A DNA stretch of 64,000 nt from Agrococcus jejuensis (GCF_900099705.1 NZ_LT629695.1:930001-994000); one strand, 5' to 3'; positions 43,802 to 53,487 are shown, counted from the first letter of the stretch. Program-made: numbers and translations. The notes: generated by a model not told the origin, from the letters alone.

Positions 43802-45467
43802 CCTCACTCTCCTCCTCGAGGGCTTCGCGGCCGCCGCGCAGCCCATCAACCTGCTGTTCGCCCTGCTGGGCGTCTTCGTCGGCACCGCCGTCGGCGTGCT
43901 GCCCGGCATCGGCCCCGCCATGACCGTGGCGCTGCTGCTGCCCATCACGTACGCGCTCGAGCCGACGCAGGCGCTCATCGTCTTCGCCGGCATCTACTAC
44001 GGCGGCATGTACGGCGGGTCGACGACGTCGATCCTGCTGAACACGCCGGGCGAGTCCGCGTCGATCGTCACCGCGCTCGAAGGCAACAAGATGGCTCGCG
44101 CCGGCCGCGGCGCCGCAGCCCTCGCGACGGCGGCGATCGGCTCGTTCATCGCCGGCACCATCGCCACGGCGCTGCTGACGCTCGTCGCCCCGACCGTCGC
44201 CCGCTGGGCGGTGTCGCTCGGCCCCGCCGACTACTTCGCGCTCATGATGCTCGCGTTCCTCACCGTCGGCGCCCTCTTCGGCTCCAGCGTGTGGCGCGGC
44301 CTCGTGTCGCTCGCGATCGGCCTGCTCATCGGCCTCGTCGGCGTCGACTCCATCTCCGGCCAGTCGCGCTTCACGCTCGGCATCCCGCAGCTCACCGACG
44401 GCATCGACGTCGTGCTCGTGGCCGTCGGCCTCTTCGCCCTCGGCGAGGCGCTCTACGTCGGCTCGCGCCTGCGCAACGGCGAGATCCCGCTCATCCCCAT
44501 CACCCGCGGATGGCGCACCTGGATGCGCCGCTCCGACTGGGCGCGCTCGTGGAAGCCGTGGCTGCGCGGCACCGCCATCGGCTTCCCCATCGGCACCATC
44601 CCCGCCGGCGGCGCCGACGTGGCCACGTTCCTGTCGTACGCGACCGAGCGCGGCCTCGCGAAGGGCGAGTACAAGAAGCAGTTCGGCAAGGGCGCCATCG
44701 AAGGCGTCGCCGGCCCCGAGTCGGCGAACAACGCCGCTGCCGCCGGCGTGCTCGTGCCGCTGCTGACGCTCGGCATCCCCACCACCGCGACCGCGGCGAT
44801 CATCCTGTCGGCGTTCCAGACGTACGGCATCCAGCCCGGCCCGCGCCTGTTCGAGACGCAAGGGCCGCTCGTGTGGGCGCTCATCGCGAGCCTCTACATC
44901 GGCAACATCATGCTGCTCGTGCTGAACCTGCCGCTCGTCGGGCTCTGGGTGAAGCTGCTGCAGATCCCCCGCCCCTACCTCTACGCAGGCATCCTCACCT
45001 TCGCGGGCCTCGGCGCGTACGCGGCGAACTTCACCACGTTCGACGTCGTCGTGCTGCTCGTGCTCGGCATCATGGGATTCTTCATGCGCCGCCAAGGCTT
45101 CCCCGTGTCGCCGCTCGTCGTCGGCGCCATCCTCGGCCCCATGGCCGAGGAGCGCCTGCGGCAGTCGATGCAGCTCGGCGTCGGCGACCCCGCCTACCTC
45201 GTGCACTCGCCGTTCGCGATCGTCGCCTACGTGCTCGCGGTGGTCATCATCGGCCTGTCGCTGTGGCTGCGACGCCGCAGCGCGAAGTTCGAGGCGACGC
45301 TGGCAGCCGAGACGGAGTCGGCGTCGACCGAGTCGATCGCGACGCTCGACGAGACGATCGAGTCGCATGAGCCGCACCCGCAGGTCGAGCGGGGTGCGCT
45401 GTCGACGACGTCGATCCCGACGGAGCGGCGTCGGCGGTTCGGTCGGAAGGATGATCCGCCGTCGTGA
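43794..45467 (+). CDS. tctA: Tripartite tricarboxylate transporter large membrane subunit
   Basis: A 557-residue permease with about eleven to twelve spans. [21 protein letters not shown] and [21 protein letters not shown] are the conserved TctA signatures; [19 protein letters not shown] and [20 protein letters not shown] mark the second repeat half. It uses an ion gradient to import citrate-like acids delivered by TctC. The start is TTG at 43794, overlapping the tctB end by eight bases. The C-terminus is a charged cytoplasmic tail. Hairpin element copy F starts 15 bp behind its stop. Confidence 0.95.
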   Translation: MDSLTLLLEGFAAAAQPINLLFALLGVFVGTAVGVLPGIGPAMTVALLLPITYALEPTQALIVFAGIYYGGMYGGSTTSILLNTPGESASIVTALEGNKMARAGRGAAALATAAIGSFIAGTIATALLTLVAPTVARWAVSLGPADYFALMMLAFLTVGALFGSSVWRGLVSLAIGLLIGLVGVDSISGQSRFTLGIPQLTDGIDVVLVAVGLFALGEALYVGSRLRNGEIPLIPITRGWRTWMRRSDWARSWKPWLRGTAIGFPIGTIPAGGADVATFLSYATERGLAKGEYKKQFGKGAIEGVAGPESANNAAAAGVLVPLLTLGIPTTATAAIILSAFQTYGIQPGPRLFETQGPLVWALIASLYIGNIMLLVLNLPLVGLWVKLLQIPRPYLYAGILTFAGLGAYAANFTTFDVVVLLVLGIMGFFMRRQGFPVSPLVVGAILGPMAEERLRQSMQLGVGDPAYLVHSPFAIVAYVLAVVIIGLSLWLRRRSAKFEATLAAETESASTESIATLDETIESHEPHPQVERGALSTTSIPTERRRRFGRKDDPPS

Positions 45468-45482
45468 TGCATTGAGCGGGGC

Positions 45483-45612
45483 GGCGGCGTGCTCGGATGT
45501 CGCTCCTCAGCTCAGACAACGGAGACGACCGGAGGGGGTCGAGGCCTGGCGGCCTCGACCCCCTCCGGTCGTCTCCGTAACTCGACACCCCGCGACATCC
45601 GAGCACGCCGCC
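45483..45612 (+). repeat. Covarying long-hairpin 3'-end element, copy F
   Basis: The outer stem is the longest, ggcggcgtgctcggatgtcgc, and is perfectly paired over 21 bp. It is unlike the gggcgggg of other copies, so many bases changed on both sides. The perfect inner stem is 28 bp (acggagacgaccggaggggg...) with loop TGGC. It is in sense behind tctA, 15 bp after the stop codon. Confidence 0.92.
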
Positions 45613-45995
45613 TTCGGTCCCCAGAGAGGGGGCGCTGCGCGCGCGTCCCGGCGAAGCCATCCGACACGGCGGCCTCGGCGGAGCCGGTGGTCGGCGAGGG
45701 GCCTCTGCGCTCGGCGTGCTGGTGGTGCGCGGGTCTCGAGACGGCTGCTCGCCCAGGGGGCTCGCGGCCTCCTCGACCAGCTGCGAGGACGCGCGCCGCC
45801 CCTCTCAGGCGGCCTCCTCGCAGCTGGTCGAGGAGCGCGCGAGCGCAGCGAGCACGCGTCACGAGACCCGCGCACCCGCGATCACGCCGGGCCGCAGGAC
45901 GCCCGCCAACCCCCGAACCCGCCGAGACCGCCGAGCAGGTCAGTCGCACCGGCACGCGCGCGCAGCCCCACCCCCACGGATGGATCCGCCCGCAC
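45613..45995. other. Spacer between hairpin elements F and G
   Basis: No gene. It holds the block gcgctgcgcgcgcgtccc (45632-45649), an inverted pair of another repeat (45727-45873), and the mirror block gcacgcgcgcgcagcccc next to copy G. Confidence 0.7.
45727..45873. repeat. Inverted pair of a second dispersed repeat (tggtcgaggagcgcgcgagcgcagcgag type)
   Basis: The right arm, tcctcgcagctggtcgagga continuing into gcgcgagcgcagcgagc and gcgtcacgagacccgc, is matched in inverse orientation by the left arm (gcgggtctcgaga ... tcctcgaccagctgcgagga). One further copy is at 23720-23767. Sequences of the type 'ctcgacgagcg...gctgcgctcgctc' are abundant in Microbacteriaceae genomes, as far as I recall. 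Confidence 0.75.
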
Positions 45996-46123
45996 GCGTC
46001 GGGCGGGGATGTCGCGGGGTGTCGAGTTACGCCGGAGAGCGGAGGGGGTCGTGGCCCCCAGGCCACGACCCCCTCCGCTCTCCGGCGTTGTCTGAGCTGA
46101 GGAGCGACATCCCCGCCCGACGC
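45996..46123 (-). repeat. Covarying long-hairpin 3'-end element, copy G
   Basis: Outer stem gcgtcgggcggggatgtcgc, perfect over 20 bp; perfect 27 bp inner stem (cgccggagagcggaggggg...) with loop CCCA/TGGG. It lies 30 bp behind the uvrD stop codon, in the gene's sense on the minus strand, and is the inverted partner of copy F. Confidence 0.92.
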
Positions 46124-46153
46124 GGCCCAGCCACCCTCGACCCGACCAAGGAC

Positions 46154-48556
46154 TCACAGCTTCTCGATCGGCGCGATCTTGATCAACAGACGCTTCTTGC
46201 CGACCGCATCGAACTGCACCTCCGCCACCCGCTTCGCCCCAGCCCCGGTCACGCCGGACACGCGTCCTTCGCCGAAGTCCTTGTGCCGGATGCGGTCGCC
46301 GGGCACGAGCTCGAGGTCGGAGTTGTCCCGCACCTCGGCGATCGTGTTGGGGAACGCCTTCTTCTCGCCGGGCGGCTGCGCGTCGGGGTAGCGGGAGCCG
46401 GAGCGGCCGCTGAAGCCGCCCGTGCCGAGCGCACCCTGCCGGGCGCCACCCTGGCGGGCGTTGAGCGCGCGCGACTGCGAGCCGCCGCGGCCGTTGACGA
46501 AGCCGGGCGACTGACGCCAGTCGATGAGCTCGGCGGGGATCTCCTGCAGGAACCGCGACGGCATGGCGACGGTGACCTCGCCGAACTGCGCGCGCGTCAT
46601 GGCGAGCGACAGGTAGAGGCGCTTGCGGGCGCGGGTGACGCCGACGTAGAAGAGGCGGCGCTCCTCGGCGGGACCGCCGGGCTCGTTGGCCGAGATGCGG
46701 TGCGGCAGCAGGTCCTCCTCGACGCCCGTGATGAACACGGCGTCGAACTCGAGGCCCTTGGCGGTGTGCAGGGTCATGAGCGACACCTGCCCCTCGGAGT
46801 CGTCGAGCTCGTCGGCGGCGGCGACGAGGGCGACCTCGGTGAGGAAGTCGATGAGCGACCCCTCGGGGTTCGCCTTGCGGAACTCCTTCGTGACGGCGAT
46901 GAGCTCCTCGACGTTCTCGGCGCGCGCCGCATCCTGCGCATCCGGCGAGGCGCGCAGCTGGTCGAGGTAGCCCGTGCGGCCCATGAGGTCGGCGAGCACG
47001 GTGCCGGGGTCGGGGTTCTGCGCGTCGGAGTGCCCGTCGAGCAGCGTCGACAGCGTGCGGATGGCCCCGGTCACCTTGGGGCCGAAGCCGAGCTCGTCGA
47101 CGCGGCGCATCGCGTCGCGCAGCGTGATGTCGTGCTCGTCGGCGAACGACTGCAGCGACGCCTCGGTCGCGGGGCCGATGCCGCGCTTGGGCACGTTGAG
47201 GATGCGGCGCAGGCTCATGGCGTCGTCGGGGTTGGCGACGGCGACGAGGTACGCCATCGCATCCTTGATCTCGGCCCGCTCGTAGAACTTCGTGCCGCCG
47301 ATCACCTTGTAGGGGATGGCGGAGCGGATGAGGATCTCCTCGAGCGCTCGCGTCTGCGCGTTCGTGCGGTAGAACACGGCGATCTGCGACCACGGCATGC
47401 CCTGCGTCTGCAGCGTGACGATCTCGTCGGCGACGAACTGCGCCTCGTCGTGGCCGGAGTAGCCGGTGTAGCCGACGATGAGGTCGCCGTCGCCCTCGTC
47501 GGTGAAGAGGTTCTTGTCGCGGCGGTCGAAGTTGTGCTTGATGACCGAGTTCGCGGCGGTGAGGATGTGCTGCGTCGAGCGGTAGTTCTGCTCGAGCAGC
47601 ACGACCTTCGCGTCGGAGAAGTCGCGCTCGAACTCGACGATGTTGCGGATGTCGGCGCCGCGGAACGCGTAGATCGACTGGTCGGAGTCGCCGACGACCG
47701 TGAGGGAGGCGCCGGGGATCTCGCCGCGCTGGTCGGGCAGCGTGCCGGCCGGCACGGGCTGCGTGAGCTCGCGGATGAGCGCGTACTGCGCGCGGTTCGT
47801 GTCCTGGTACTCGTCGACGAGGATGTGGCGGAACCGCTTGCGGTAGAGCGCGGCGACGACGGGGAAGGCGCGGAAGAGGTAGACGACCTGGCCGATGAGG
47901 TCGTCGAAGTCGAACGCGTTCGCACGGCGCAGCTCGTGGTCGTAGCGGCGCCAGATCTCGAGGAACGCCTGCTCGCGCGGGTCGGACAGGTTGGCGGTCT
48001 CGCGGTACGAGTCGACGTCGTGGAGGTCGTTCTTCGCCTTGGAGATCTTGGATGCGGTGCCGCCGGGCGTGAGCCCGAGGGTGTCGGCGCCGGAGTCCTT
48101 GATGAGGCGCTTCACGAGCGCGCGGGTGTCGCCGGAGTCGTAGATCGTGAACGACTGCTTGAAGCCGAACTGCTCGGCCTCGCGGCGCAGGATGCGCACG
48201 CAGGCGGAGTGGAACGTGGAGATCCACATGCCGCGGGCCTCGTCGCCGATGAGCGACGAGACGCGCTCGCGCATCTCGCCTGCGGCCTTGTTCGTGAACG
48301 TGATGGCGAGGATCTGGCTCGGCCACGCCTCGCGCGTCGACAGCAGGCCGGCGATGCGGTGGGTGAGCACGCGCGTCTTGCCGGAGCCGGCGCCGGCGAC
48401 GATGAGCAGCGCGGGTCCGCGGTGCAGCACCGCCTCGCGCTGAGGCGGGTTGAGGCCGTCGAGCAGTGCGTCGTCGACGCCGGGCGCGCCCGAGCCGCCG
48501 CGCCCGATGGGCGTCGGCACGAGCGGAGCGTCGTCGAGCCCCCAGAGATCCGTCAT
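46154..48556 (-). CDS. pcrA: ATP-dependent DNA helicase UvrD/PcrA
   Basis: A superfamily 1A 3'-5' helicase for nucleotide excision and mismatch repair and removal of RecA. The 800-residue protein has motif I AGAGSGKTRVLTHRIA, Ia ITFTNKAAGEMRERV, II (LVDEYQDTNRAQY), III (VVGDSDQSIYAFRGADI), IV (LEQNYRSTQHIL), V (VSLMTLHTAKGLEFDAVF) and VI (ERRLFYVGVTRARKRLYL). The C-terminal 60 residues (PGDRIRHKDFGEGRVSGV onward) form the Tudor-like PcrA domain that binds RNA polymerase. The ATG at 48556 gives MTDLWGLDDAP. Confidence 0.96.
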   Translation of the reverse strand: MTDLWGLDDAPLVPTPIGRGGSGAPGVDDALLDGLNPPQREAVLHRGPALLIVAGAGSGKTRVLTHRIAGLLSTREAWPSQILAITFTNKAAGEMRERVSSLIGDEARGMWISTFHSACVRILRREAEQFGFKQSFTIYDSGDTRALVKRLIKDSGADTLGLTPGGTASKISKAKNDLHDVDSYRETANLSDPREQAFLEIWRRYDHELRRANAFDFDDLIGQVVYLFRAFPVVAALYRKRFRHILVDEYQDTNRAQYALIRELTQPVPAGTLPDQRGEIPGASLTVVGDSDQSIYAFRGADIRNIVEFERDFSDAKVVLLEQNYRSTQHILTAANSVIKHNFDRRDKNLFTDEGDGDLIVGYTGYSGHDEAQFVADEIVTLQTQGMPWSQIAVFYRTNAQTRALEEILIRSAIPYKVIGGTKFYERAEIKDAMAYLVAVANPDDAMSLRRILNVPKRGIGPATEASLQSFADEHDITLRDAMRRVDELGFGPKVTGAIRTLSTLLDGHSDAQNPDPGTVLADLMGRTGYLDQLRASPDAQDAARAENVEELIAVTKEFRKANPEGSLIDFLTEVALVAAADELDDSEGQVSLMTLHTAKGLEFDAVFITGVEEDLLPHRISANEPGGPAEERRLFYVGVTRARKRLYLSLAMTRAQFGEVTVAMPSRFLQEIPAELIDWRQSPGFVNGRGGSQSRALNARQGGARQGALGTGGFSGRSGSRYPDAQPPGEKKAFPNTIAEVRDNSDLELVPGDRIRHKDFGEGRVSGVTGAGAKRVAEVQFDAVGKKRLLIKIAPIEKL

Positions 48557-48770
48557 GTCGCCCACCAGCCTACGGCGCACCACCGACGCGCCGGGCCGGA
48601 TCCGCCATCACGCGGGCACCTCTCGAGGCTCGCTCCGCTCGCACCTCGAGGAGCGGTCCTGCGGCGCCCTCGCGACCGGGGACCTTCGGTGACCACCGCA
48701 CACGCTGAGTCCGCCGAGTAGGACCTCGGCGTTGGGACGCGCGCGCAGCATCCCCTCCTCCGGATGCGCC
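48557..48770. other. Gap upstream of uvrD
   Basis: No gene. On the minus strand a TAGGCT box 10 bases before the uvrD start may be its promoter. A hairpin ctcgaggctcgctccgctcg / cacctcgag (48625-48655) is visible. The block gggacgcgcgcgcagcatcccc (48734 onward), shared with other copies of the hairpin element, precedes copy H. Confidence 0.6.
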
Positions 48771-48892
48771 GGCGGGCTCGGATGTCGCGGGGTGTCGAGT
48801 TACGGAGACGACCGGAGGGGTCGAGGCCGCCAGGCCTCGACCCCTCCGGTCGTCTCCGTTGTCTGAGCTGAGGAGCGACATCCGAGCCCGCC
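48771..48892 (-). repeat. Covarying long-hairpin 3'-end element, copy H
   Basis: Outer stem ggcgggctcggatgtcgc / gcgacatccgagcccgcc, perfect over 18 bp and different from the other copies. The 27 bp inner stem (acggagacgaccggagggg...) is closely related to copies A and F, with loop GCCA/TGGC. It lies 17 bp behind the stop codon of the LTD-domain protein, in sense with it. Confidence 0.92.
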
Positions 48893-48909
48893 GCCCCTCA
48901 GCAAGGACC

Positions 48910-51285
48910 TCAGTCCCGAGCAACCGCCCGACGACCGACCAGCACGGCACCAGCAGCCATCAGCAGCAGCGCGAGCGCGACGAAGCCGAAGGCACCCTCC
49001 GAGCCGGTCTGCGGCAGCGTGCCGCCCTGGTCGTCCGCCTCGTCGCCCGCGACGGGCGGCGTCGTCGGCGTGGGAGCCGTCGGCGTCGGGTCGGTGGGCG
49101 CGGGCTGCGACGGCTCGGGCTCGGCGGCGACGCAGTCGTCGCCGGCCGCCATGCGCAGCGAGATGCCGTCGTGCGCGGAGTCCGACGCCCACAGCACGGT
49201 CGGCACGGCGGCGGGGTTCGCCTCGCACCACTGGATCGCGAGGCCCTCGTTCGTGAACGACGGGTTCATCGCGGCGGGCGGTGCGTAGATCGCCTGCACG
49301 CCGAGCACGCCGTCGACGAACGCGTACTGCGACGAGCGGTTGCCGCAGACCTCGTCGCAGAGGGCCCAGAGCTCGTTGCCGCCGTCGCGCCAGTCGAGGC
49401 TCATGACGGAGCGCACGTCGGCGTCGGGCTGCGCGGTCTGCAGCAGCGTGATGCCGCCGTCCTCCTCGAGCACGACGAGGTGGATGAGGCCCGTCGACTC
49501 GACGGCGACCGCGGCGATGCCACCGAGGTGCGGGCCGAAGGCCGCCGGGTCGTACGGCTGGCCGTCGGCGCCGACGACGCCCAGGCGCACGGCGTCGGCA
49601 TCGGAGATCCACTCGACGGCCTCGGGGCCGCCGTTGGCGCCGATCGGGCCGGTGATGCCCGACAGGTTCCACTCGTGCGTCGCGGGCGAGACGCCCTCGG
49701 CACCGGCGACGATGCGCAGGATCGACGGGCGCGAGACGTCGGATGCGTCGTCGTTGCGCTCGGTGGCGACGAGCAGCGAGCCGTCGTCGACGACCGAGAC
49801 GCCCTCGGAGTCGGGCAGGCCCGAGCCGTCGGGGTAGGTCATCGTCCAGGTGGCGTCGACGGCGTACACGCCGTCGGTGGCCGTCATCGCGTACAGCTCG
49901 CCGAGGCCGTTGTTGACGACCCAGAGGGTGCCGTCGGGGCCGAGGTCGAGGCCGGACGTGTCGTCGCCGAACGTGTTCGGCGCGATGGCGTCGGCGACCG
50001 TCTGACCGAAGGGCCACGGCTGCGCATCGACCTCGGGCAGGTCGCCGCAGCGGTTGGCGGTGCCGGGCGTCGACTGGGCGGTGTCGCCCCACGGACCGGT
50101 CATGTCGGGGCAGCGACCGAACGAGGTCGGCGAGTGGCCGCCGGTCCAGCCGTACGCGGCGATGACGGCGCCCTCGGCGTCGCGCACGACGACGCGGTCG
50201 TTGCCCGAGAGGCCGAAGGACGGCTCGGTCGCGGTGAACCACAGGCCGCCCGACTCGATCTCGGTGCCCTCGGGGATCGTGAGCGTCGCGGGTCCGCTGT
50301 CGGTGATGGTCCACCCCGAGATGTCGACGGGATTCGTCGTGTCGAGGTTCGCGAGCTCGACGTAGTCGCCCTCGGGGCCGTTCGTGTCGACCTCGTTGAT
50401 CACGACGGGCGAGTCGATGGCGCGCTCGACGTTCGGGTAGGCGGGCGTGGGCTCGGCGGGTGCGAACGCGCCGATGCCGTCGGGCAGGCGGCCGATGCTC
50501 TCGGCGTGGCCTGTCCAGTCGACGCGGTCGACCTCGGCGCCGTCGGCGTCGACGAGGCGGGCGGCGTCGGTGCCGCCGAGGCCGAAGCCGTCGGCTCCGG
50601 CGTCGGGCTCGATCACGAGGAGGGCGCCGGGCGCGAGCGTCGTGCCCGCGGGGATCGCGACGACGTTCGTGAGGTCGGAGTCGCCGAGCGTCCAGCCGGT
50701 GAGGTCGGCGGGCGTCGTGCCGACGTTCATGAGCTCGATGAAGTCGGCGTAGCCGTCGACCTCGCTGCGCGAGAGGACCTCGTTGATGACGACCTCGGGC
50801 GCCTCCTCGGGCGCGGGCGGCTCGGTGGCGTTCGCGGCACCGGGCGTGGGGAAGGTGGCGACGAATGCGCCGGTGCCGTCGGGCATGCGTCCGTTCGAGC
50901 GCACGTGCGCGGTCCAGGAGTAGCCGTCGACGAACGTCCCGTCCGACGTGAAGATGCGCGCGGCGTCGGTGCCGCCGAGGCCGAAGCCGCCGGGCACGTC
51001 GGGCCGGAGCACGAGGTACTCGCCCGGTGCGATGACCGTGGCGTCGGGGATGACGAGCGCGTTGGTGTCCACGCTGTCGCGCAGGATCCACCCCGAGACG
51101 TCGACGGGCTCGGCTCCGGCGTTCGTGAGCTCGACGAAGTCCTCGAACGCGTAGCCGGCGGGCGGGTTCGAGAGCACCTCGTTGATGCGGATGTCGGAGT
51201 CGGCCGCGAAGGCCGGCGTCGCGACCGTGACCGAGCCGAGGGCGACGGCGGTCAGGGCTGCGACGGAGAGGACGCGCTTGTGCAC
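48910..51285 (-). CDS. LPXTG wall protein with three lamin-tail domains and a propeller-like region
   Basis: A 791-residue surface protein. Signal peptide to AFAAD (about residue 28). Three lamin-tail (LTD) domains follow at roughly 30-150, 165-285 and 295-400 (IRINEVLSNPP..., VVINEVLSRSE..., VVINEVDTNGP..., each with a G-W-x-L/I-x-D segment). A 300-residue region (about 415-710) with ERNDDASDVSRPSILRI and EGVSVVDDGSLLVATER resembles secreted esterase-like/phytase-like beta-propellers. A Thr/Pro spacer leads to LPQTG (757-761), a membrane span and a basic tail. It is the second sortase substrate in the window. The GTG start has AGGAG eight bases upstream. Confidence 0.87.
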   Translation of the reverse strand: MHKRVLSVAALTAVALGSVTVATPAFAADSDIRINEVLSNPPAGYAFEDFVELTNAGAEPVDVSGWILRDSVDTNALVIPDATVIAPGEYLVLRPDVPGGFGLGGTDAARIFTSDGTFVDGYSWTAHVRSNGRMPDGTGAFVATFPTPGAANATEPPAPEEAPEVVINEVLSRSEVDGYADFIELMNVGTTPADLTGWTLGDSDLTNVVAIPAGTTLAPGALLVIEPDAGADGFGLGGTDAARLVDADGAEVDRVDWTGHAESIGRLPDGIGAFAPAEPTPAYPNVERAIDSPVVINEVDTNGPEGDYVELANLDTTNPVDISGWTITDSGPATLTIPEGTEIESGGLWFTATEPSFGLSGNDRVVVRDAEGAVIAAYGWTGGHSPTSFGRCPDMTGPWGDTAQSTPGTANRCGDLPEVDAQPWPFGQTVADAIAPNTFGDDTSGLDLGPDGTLWVVNNGLGELYAMTATDGVYAVDATWTMTYPDGSGLPDSEGVSVVDDGSLLVATERNDDASDVSRPSILRIVAGAEGVSPATHEWNLSGITGPIGANGGPEAVEWISDADAVRLGVVGADGQPYDPAAFGPHLGGIAAVAVESTGLIHLVVLEEDGGITLLQTAQPDADVRSVMSLDWRDGGNELWALCDEVCGNRSSQYAFVDGVLGVQAIYAPPAAMNPSFTNEGLAIQWCEANPAAVPTVLWASDSAHDGISLRMAAGDDCVAAEPEPSQPAPTDPTPTAPTPTTPPVAGDEADDQGGTLPQTGSEGAFGFVALALLLMAAGAVLVGRRAVARD

Positions 51286-51423
51286 TGCAGGATCTCCTGT
51301 GCTGTGGGGGACCTCTGCATCCTCGGGATGCGCGGCGAACGGTCGGTGAACGACCGGTGGCGCGCAGGGGGATCGCAGGCGGCGCGCAGGCGCGCCGCGG
51401 CGCGTTCGGGTGACGCCGCGGCG

Positions 51424-52431
51424 TCAGCGAGCCCGACCGGTGCCCGAGGCCCGGTCGGCGGCGAAGATCGCGAGGTCGGGGTGGTCGGCGAAGATGCCGT
51501 CGAGCCCGGCGCCGATCAGCATGTCCCACTCCTGCATCCACGCGCCCCACTGCGAGGCGAGCGGGCCGCGGCGGTGGCCCTTGGCGAGGAAGCGGTTCTC
51601 GGGCCGCAGCGTCCACGTGAACACCTGCAGGCCGGCGGCGTGGGCGCGGTCGACGAGGTCGGTGACGCGCACGGCGCCCCCGCTCTCCTGCAGCAGCACC
51701 TTCTTGTCGACGCTGATGCCGTCGAAGCCCTGCGCCGCGATCTCGGCGAGGCCCGCGTCGGTGCGCTGCGACGCGTAGGTGGGCGCCTTCGACCCCAGGG
51801 CGGCGACGGCGTCGGCGGGGGCGCCGCCGTGCTCGACGAGGTACACGTAGCGGCCGGCGACGTCGCGAGCGCGCAGGCGCCGCAGCACGTCCTGCTCGAA
51901 CGACTCCACGACGAGGCGCTCGGGCGTCGACGCCCAGCCGCGGTCGCGCAGCTCGGTGGCGATGAGGTCGTCGAGCGGCAGCCCGATCGACTGGAAGTAC
52001 GTGGCGTGCTTGACCTCGAGCACCATGCCGAGGCCGGTCTCGTCGAGGATGTCGAGCAGGTCGCTCAGGCGCAGGATGCCGAGCTGCCCGTCGAAGGTCG
52101 CCGACGACTGGCGGATGCGGGGCAGGCGCTCGCGCACGGCGAGCTGCGACAGCTCGTCCCAGGTGAAGTCCTCGGTGAACCAGCCGGTGAGCTGGTGGCC
52201 GTCGATCTCCTTCGTCGTGCGACGGGATGCGAACTCGGGCCGTGCGGCGACGTCGGTCGTGCCAGAGATCTCGTTCTCGTGGCGCAGCACGAGCACGCCG
52301 TCCTTCGTCGCGACGACGTCGGGCTCGATGGCGTCGGCACCGAGGCGGGCGGCGAGGCGGTACGCCTCCTCGGAGTGCTCGGGGCGGTAGCCGCTGGCTC
52401 CTCGGTGGGCGACGACGAGTGGCCTGGTCAC
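51424..52431 (-). CDS. Glycerophosphodiester phosphodiesterase
   Basis: A 335-residue GDPD TIM-barrel enzyme that cleaves glycerophosphodiesters to glycerol-3-phosphate and an alcohol. The catalytic HRGASGYRPEHSEEAYRLA (His plus Glu), IEPDVVATKDGVLVLRHENE (metal ligands and second His) and LEVKHATYF are present. There is no signal peptide, so it is cytoplasmic (UgpQ-like). The GTG start lies six bases behind a TAGCCT box (leaderless). Confidence 0.93.
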   Translation of the reverse strand: MTRPLVVAHRGASGYRPEHSEEAYRLAARLGADAIEPDVVATKDGVLVLRHENEISGTTDVAARPEFASRRTTKEIDGHQLTGWFTEDFTWDELSQLAVRERLPRIRQSSATFDGQLGILRLSDLLDILDETGLGMVLEVKHATYFQSIGLPLDDLIATELRDRGWASTPERLVVESFEQDVLRRLRARDVAGRYVYLVEHGGAPADAVAALGSKAPTYASQRTDAGLAEIAAQGFDGISVDKKVLLQESGGAVRVTDLVDRAHAAGLQVFTWTLRPENRFLAKGHRRGPLASQWGAWMQEWDMLIGAGLDGIFADHPDLAIFAADRASGTGRAR

Positions 52432-52569
52432 GCGACCAGGCTAGCCCCGCGTGCGACCCCGCCACGCGCACCCTCCGCCCGCGGCGAACGGCCATGCGGA
52501 CACAGGCAATCCATGGCCTCCGCGGCTACTCTGGGCGAGGACTTCCATTCCCGAACAGGAGTGCACACC

Positions 52570-53487
52570 ATGGCCGGCTTCGGCTTCTCGAACTCCCCCG
52601 CCTTCTCGCGCGATCCCCAGCGAGCAGCGCAGCTGCAGCAGGACGGCGCCTACGTGCCGGGCCAGACCTACGCGCCGCAGCAGGGTCAGGGTCAGCAGGG
52701 CTTCCAGCAGCAGGGCGCTCCGACGCCCGAGCAGCTCGGCCAGATGTACGACCGCCCGTCGGCGACGTCGTCCGACACGGGCCGCCTCACCTACGACGGC
52801 GTCATCATGAAGACGCTCGCGACGCTCGCAGCGGTCGCCACGGGCTTCGTGCTGCAGATCGCGCTGGTCGTCACGGGCAACTCCGGCATCATGACGATGC
52901 TCATGGTCGCCGGCCTCGTCGTGGGCCTCGTGCTCGGCTTCGTCAACGCGTTCAAGCGCGAGCCGAGCCGCGGCCTCATCCTCGCCTACGGCGCGGCGCA
53001 GGGTCTCGCGATCGGTGGCATCAGCGCCTGGATGGAGTTCGGCCAGCTGGGCCTGTCGGGCATCATCCTGCAGGCGCTCATCGGCACGGCCTCGGTGTTC
53101 GCCGCGACGCTCGCGCTGTACGCGTTCCGCATCGTGCGCGTCACGCCCAAGCTCACGCGCTTCTTCTTCATCGCGATGATCGGCTACGGCCTGTTCTCGC
53201 TCGTGAACCTCGTGCTCATGTGGACGGGCGTCACGCCCGAGCCGTTCGGCGTGCGCTCGGCGCTCATCCCGGTCATCGGCATCCCGTGGGGCGTCGCGCT
53301 CGGCATCCTCGCGGTCGCCCTCGGCGCGTACTCGCTCATGCTCGACTTCAACAACGTCGAGATCGGCGTGCAGCGCGGCGTGCCGGCGAAGTACGGCTGG
53401 CAGGCGGCGTTCGGCATCACGGCCACGATCATCTGGCTGTACGTCGAGATCCTGCGCATCATCGCGATCGTGCGCGGCAGCAACTAG
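52570..53487 (+). CDS. Bax inhibitor-1/YccA-family membrane protein
   Basis: A 305-residue protein. The N-terminal 70 residues are Gln/Pro/Gly-rich and probably disordered (YAPQQGQGQQGFQQQGAP); seven hydrophobic spans follow. GFVNAFKREPSRGLILAYGA and GLAIGGISAWME match the 'YccA/Bax inhibitor' family of Actinobacteria. The function in these bacteria is unknown. The ATG at 52570 has AGGAG nine bases upstream. It is monocistronic. Confidence 0.9.
   Translation: MAGFGFSNSPAFSRDPQRAAQLQQDGAYVPGQTYAPQQGQGQQGFQQQGAPTPEQLGQMYDRPSATSSDTGRLTYDGVIMKTLATLAAVATGFVLQIALVVTGNSGIMTMLMVAGLVVGLVLGFVNAFKREPSRGLILAYGAAQGLAIGGISAWMEFGQLGLSGIILQALIGTASVFAATLALYAFRIVRVTPKLTRFFFIAMIGYGLFSLVNLVLMWTGVTPEPFGVRSALIPVIGIPWGVALGILAVALGAYSLMLDFNNVEIGVQRGVPAKYGWQAAFGITATIIWLYVEILRIIAIVRGSN

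Noticed and set aside
45507..46100. Several 100-200 codon open frames across hairpin elements F and G and their spacer
   Set aside because: They consist of translated repeat sequence in several frames and both strands, without ribosome-binding sites or known domains.
45483..46123. Integron attC sites
   Set aside because: There is a shared principle (conserved structure, position behind genes), but the canonical attC end boxes (RYYYAAC, GTTRRRY) are not at the ends, no integrase is present, and the neighbouring genes are core genes with their own promoters.
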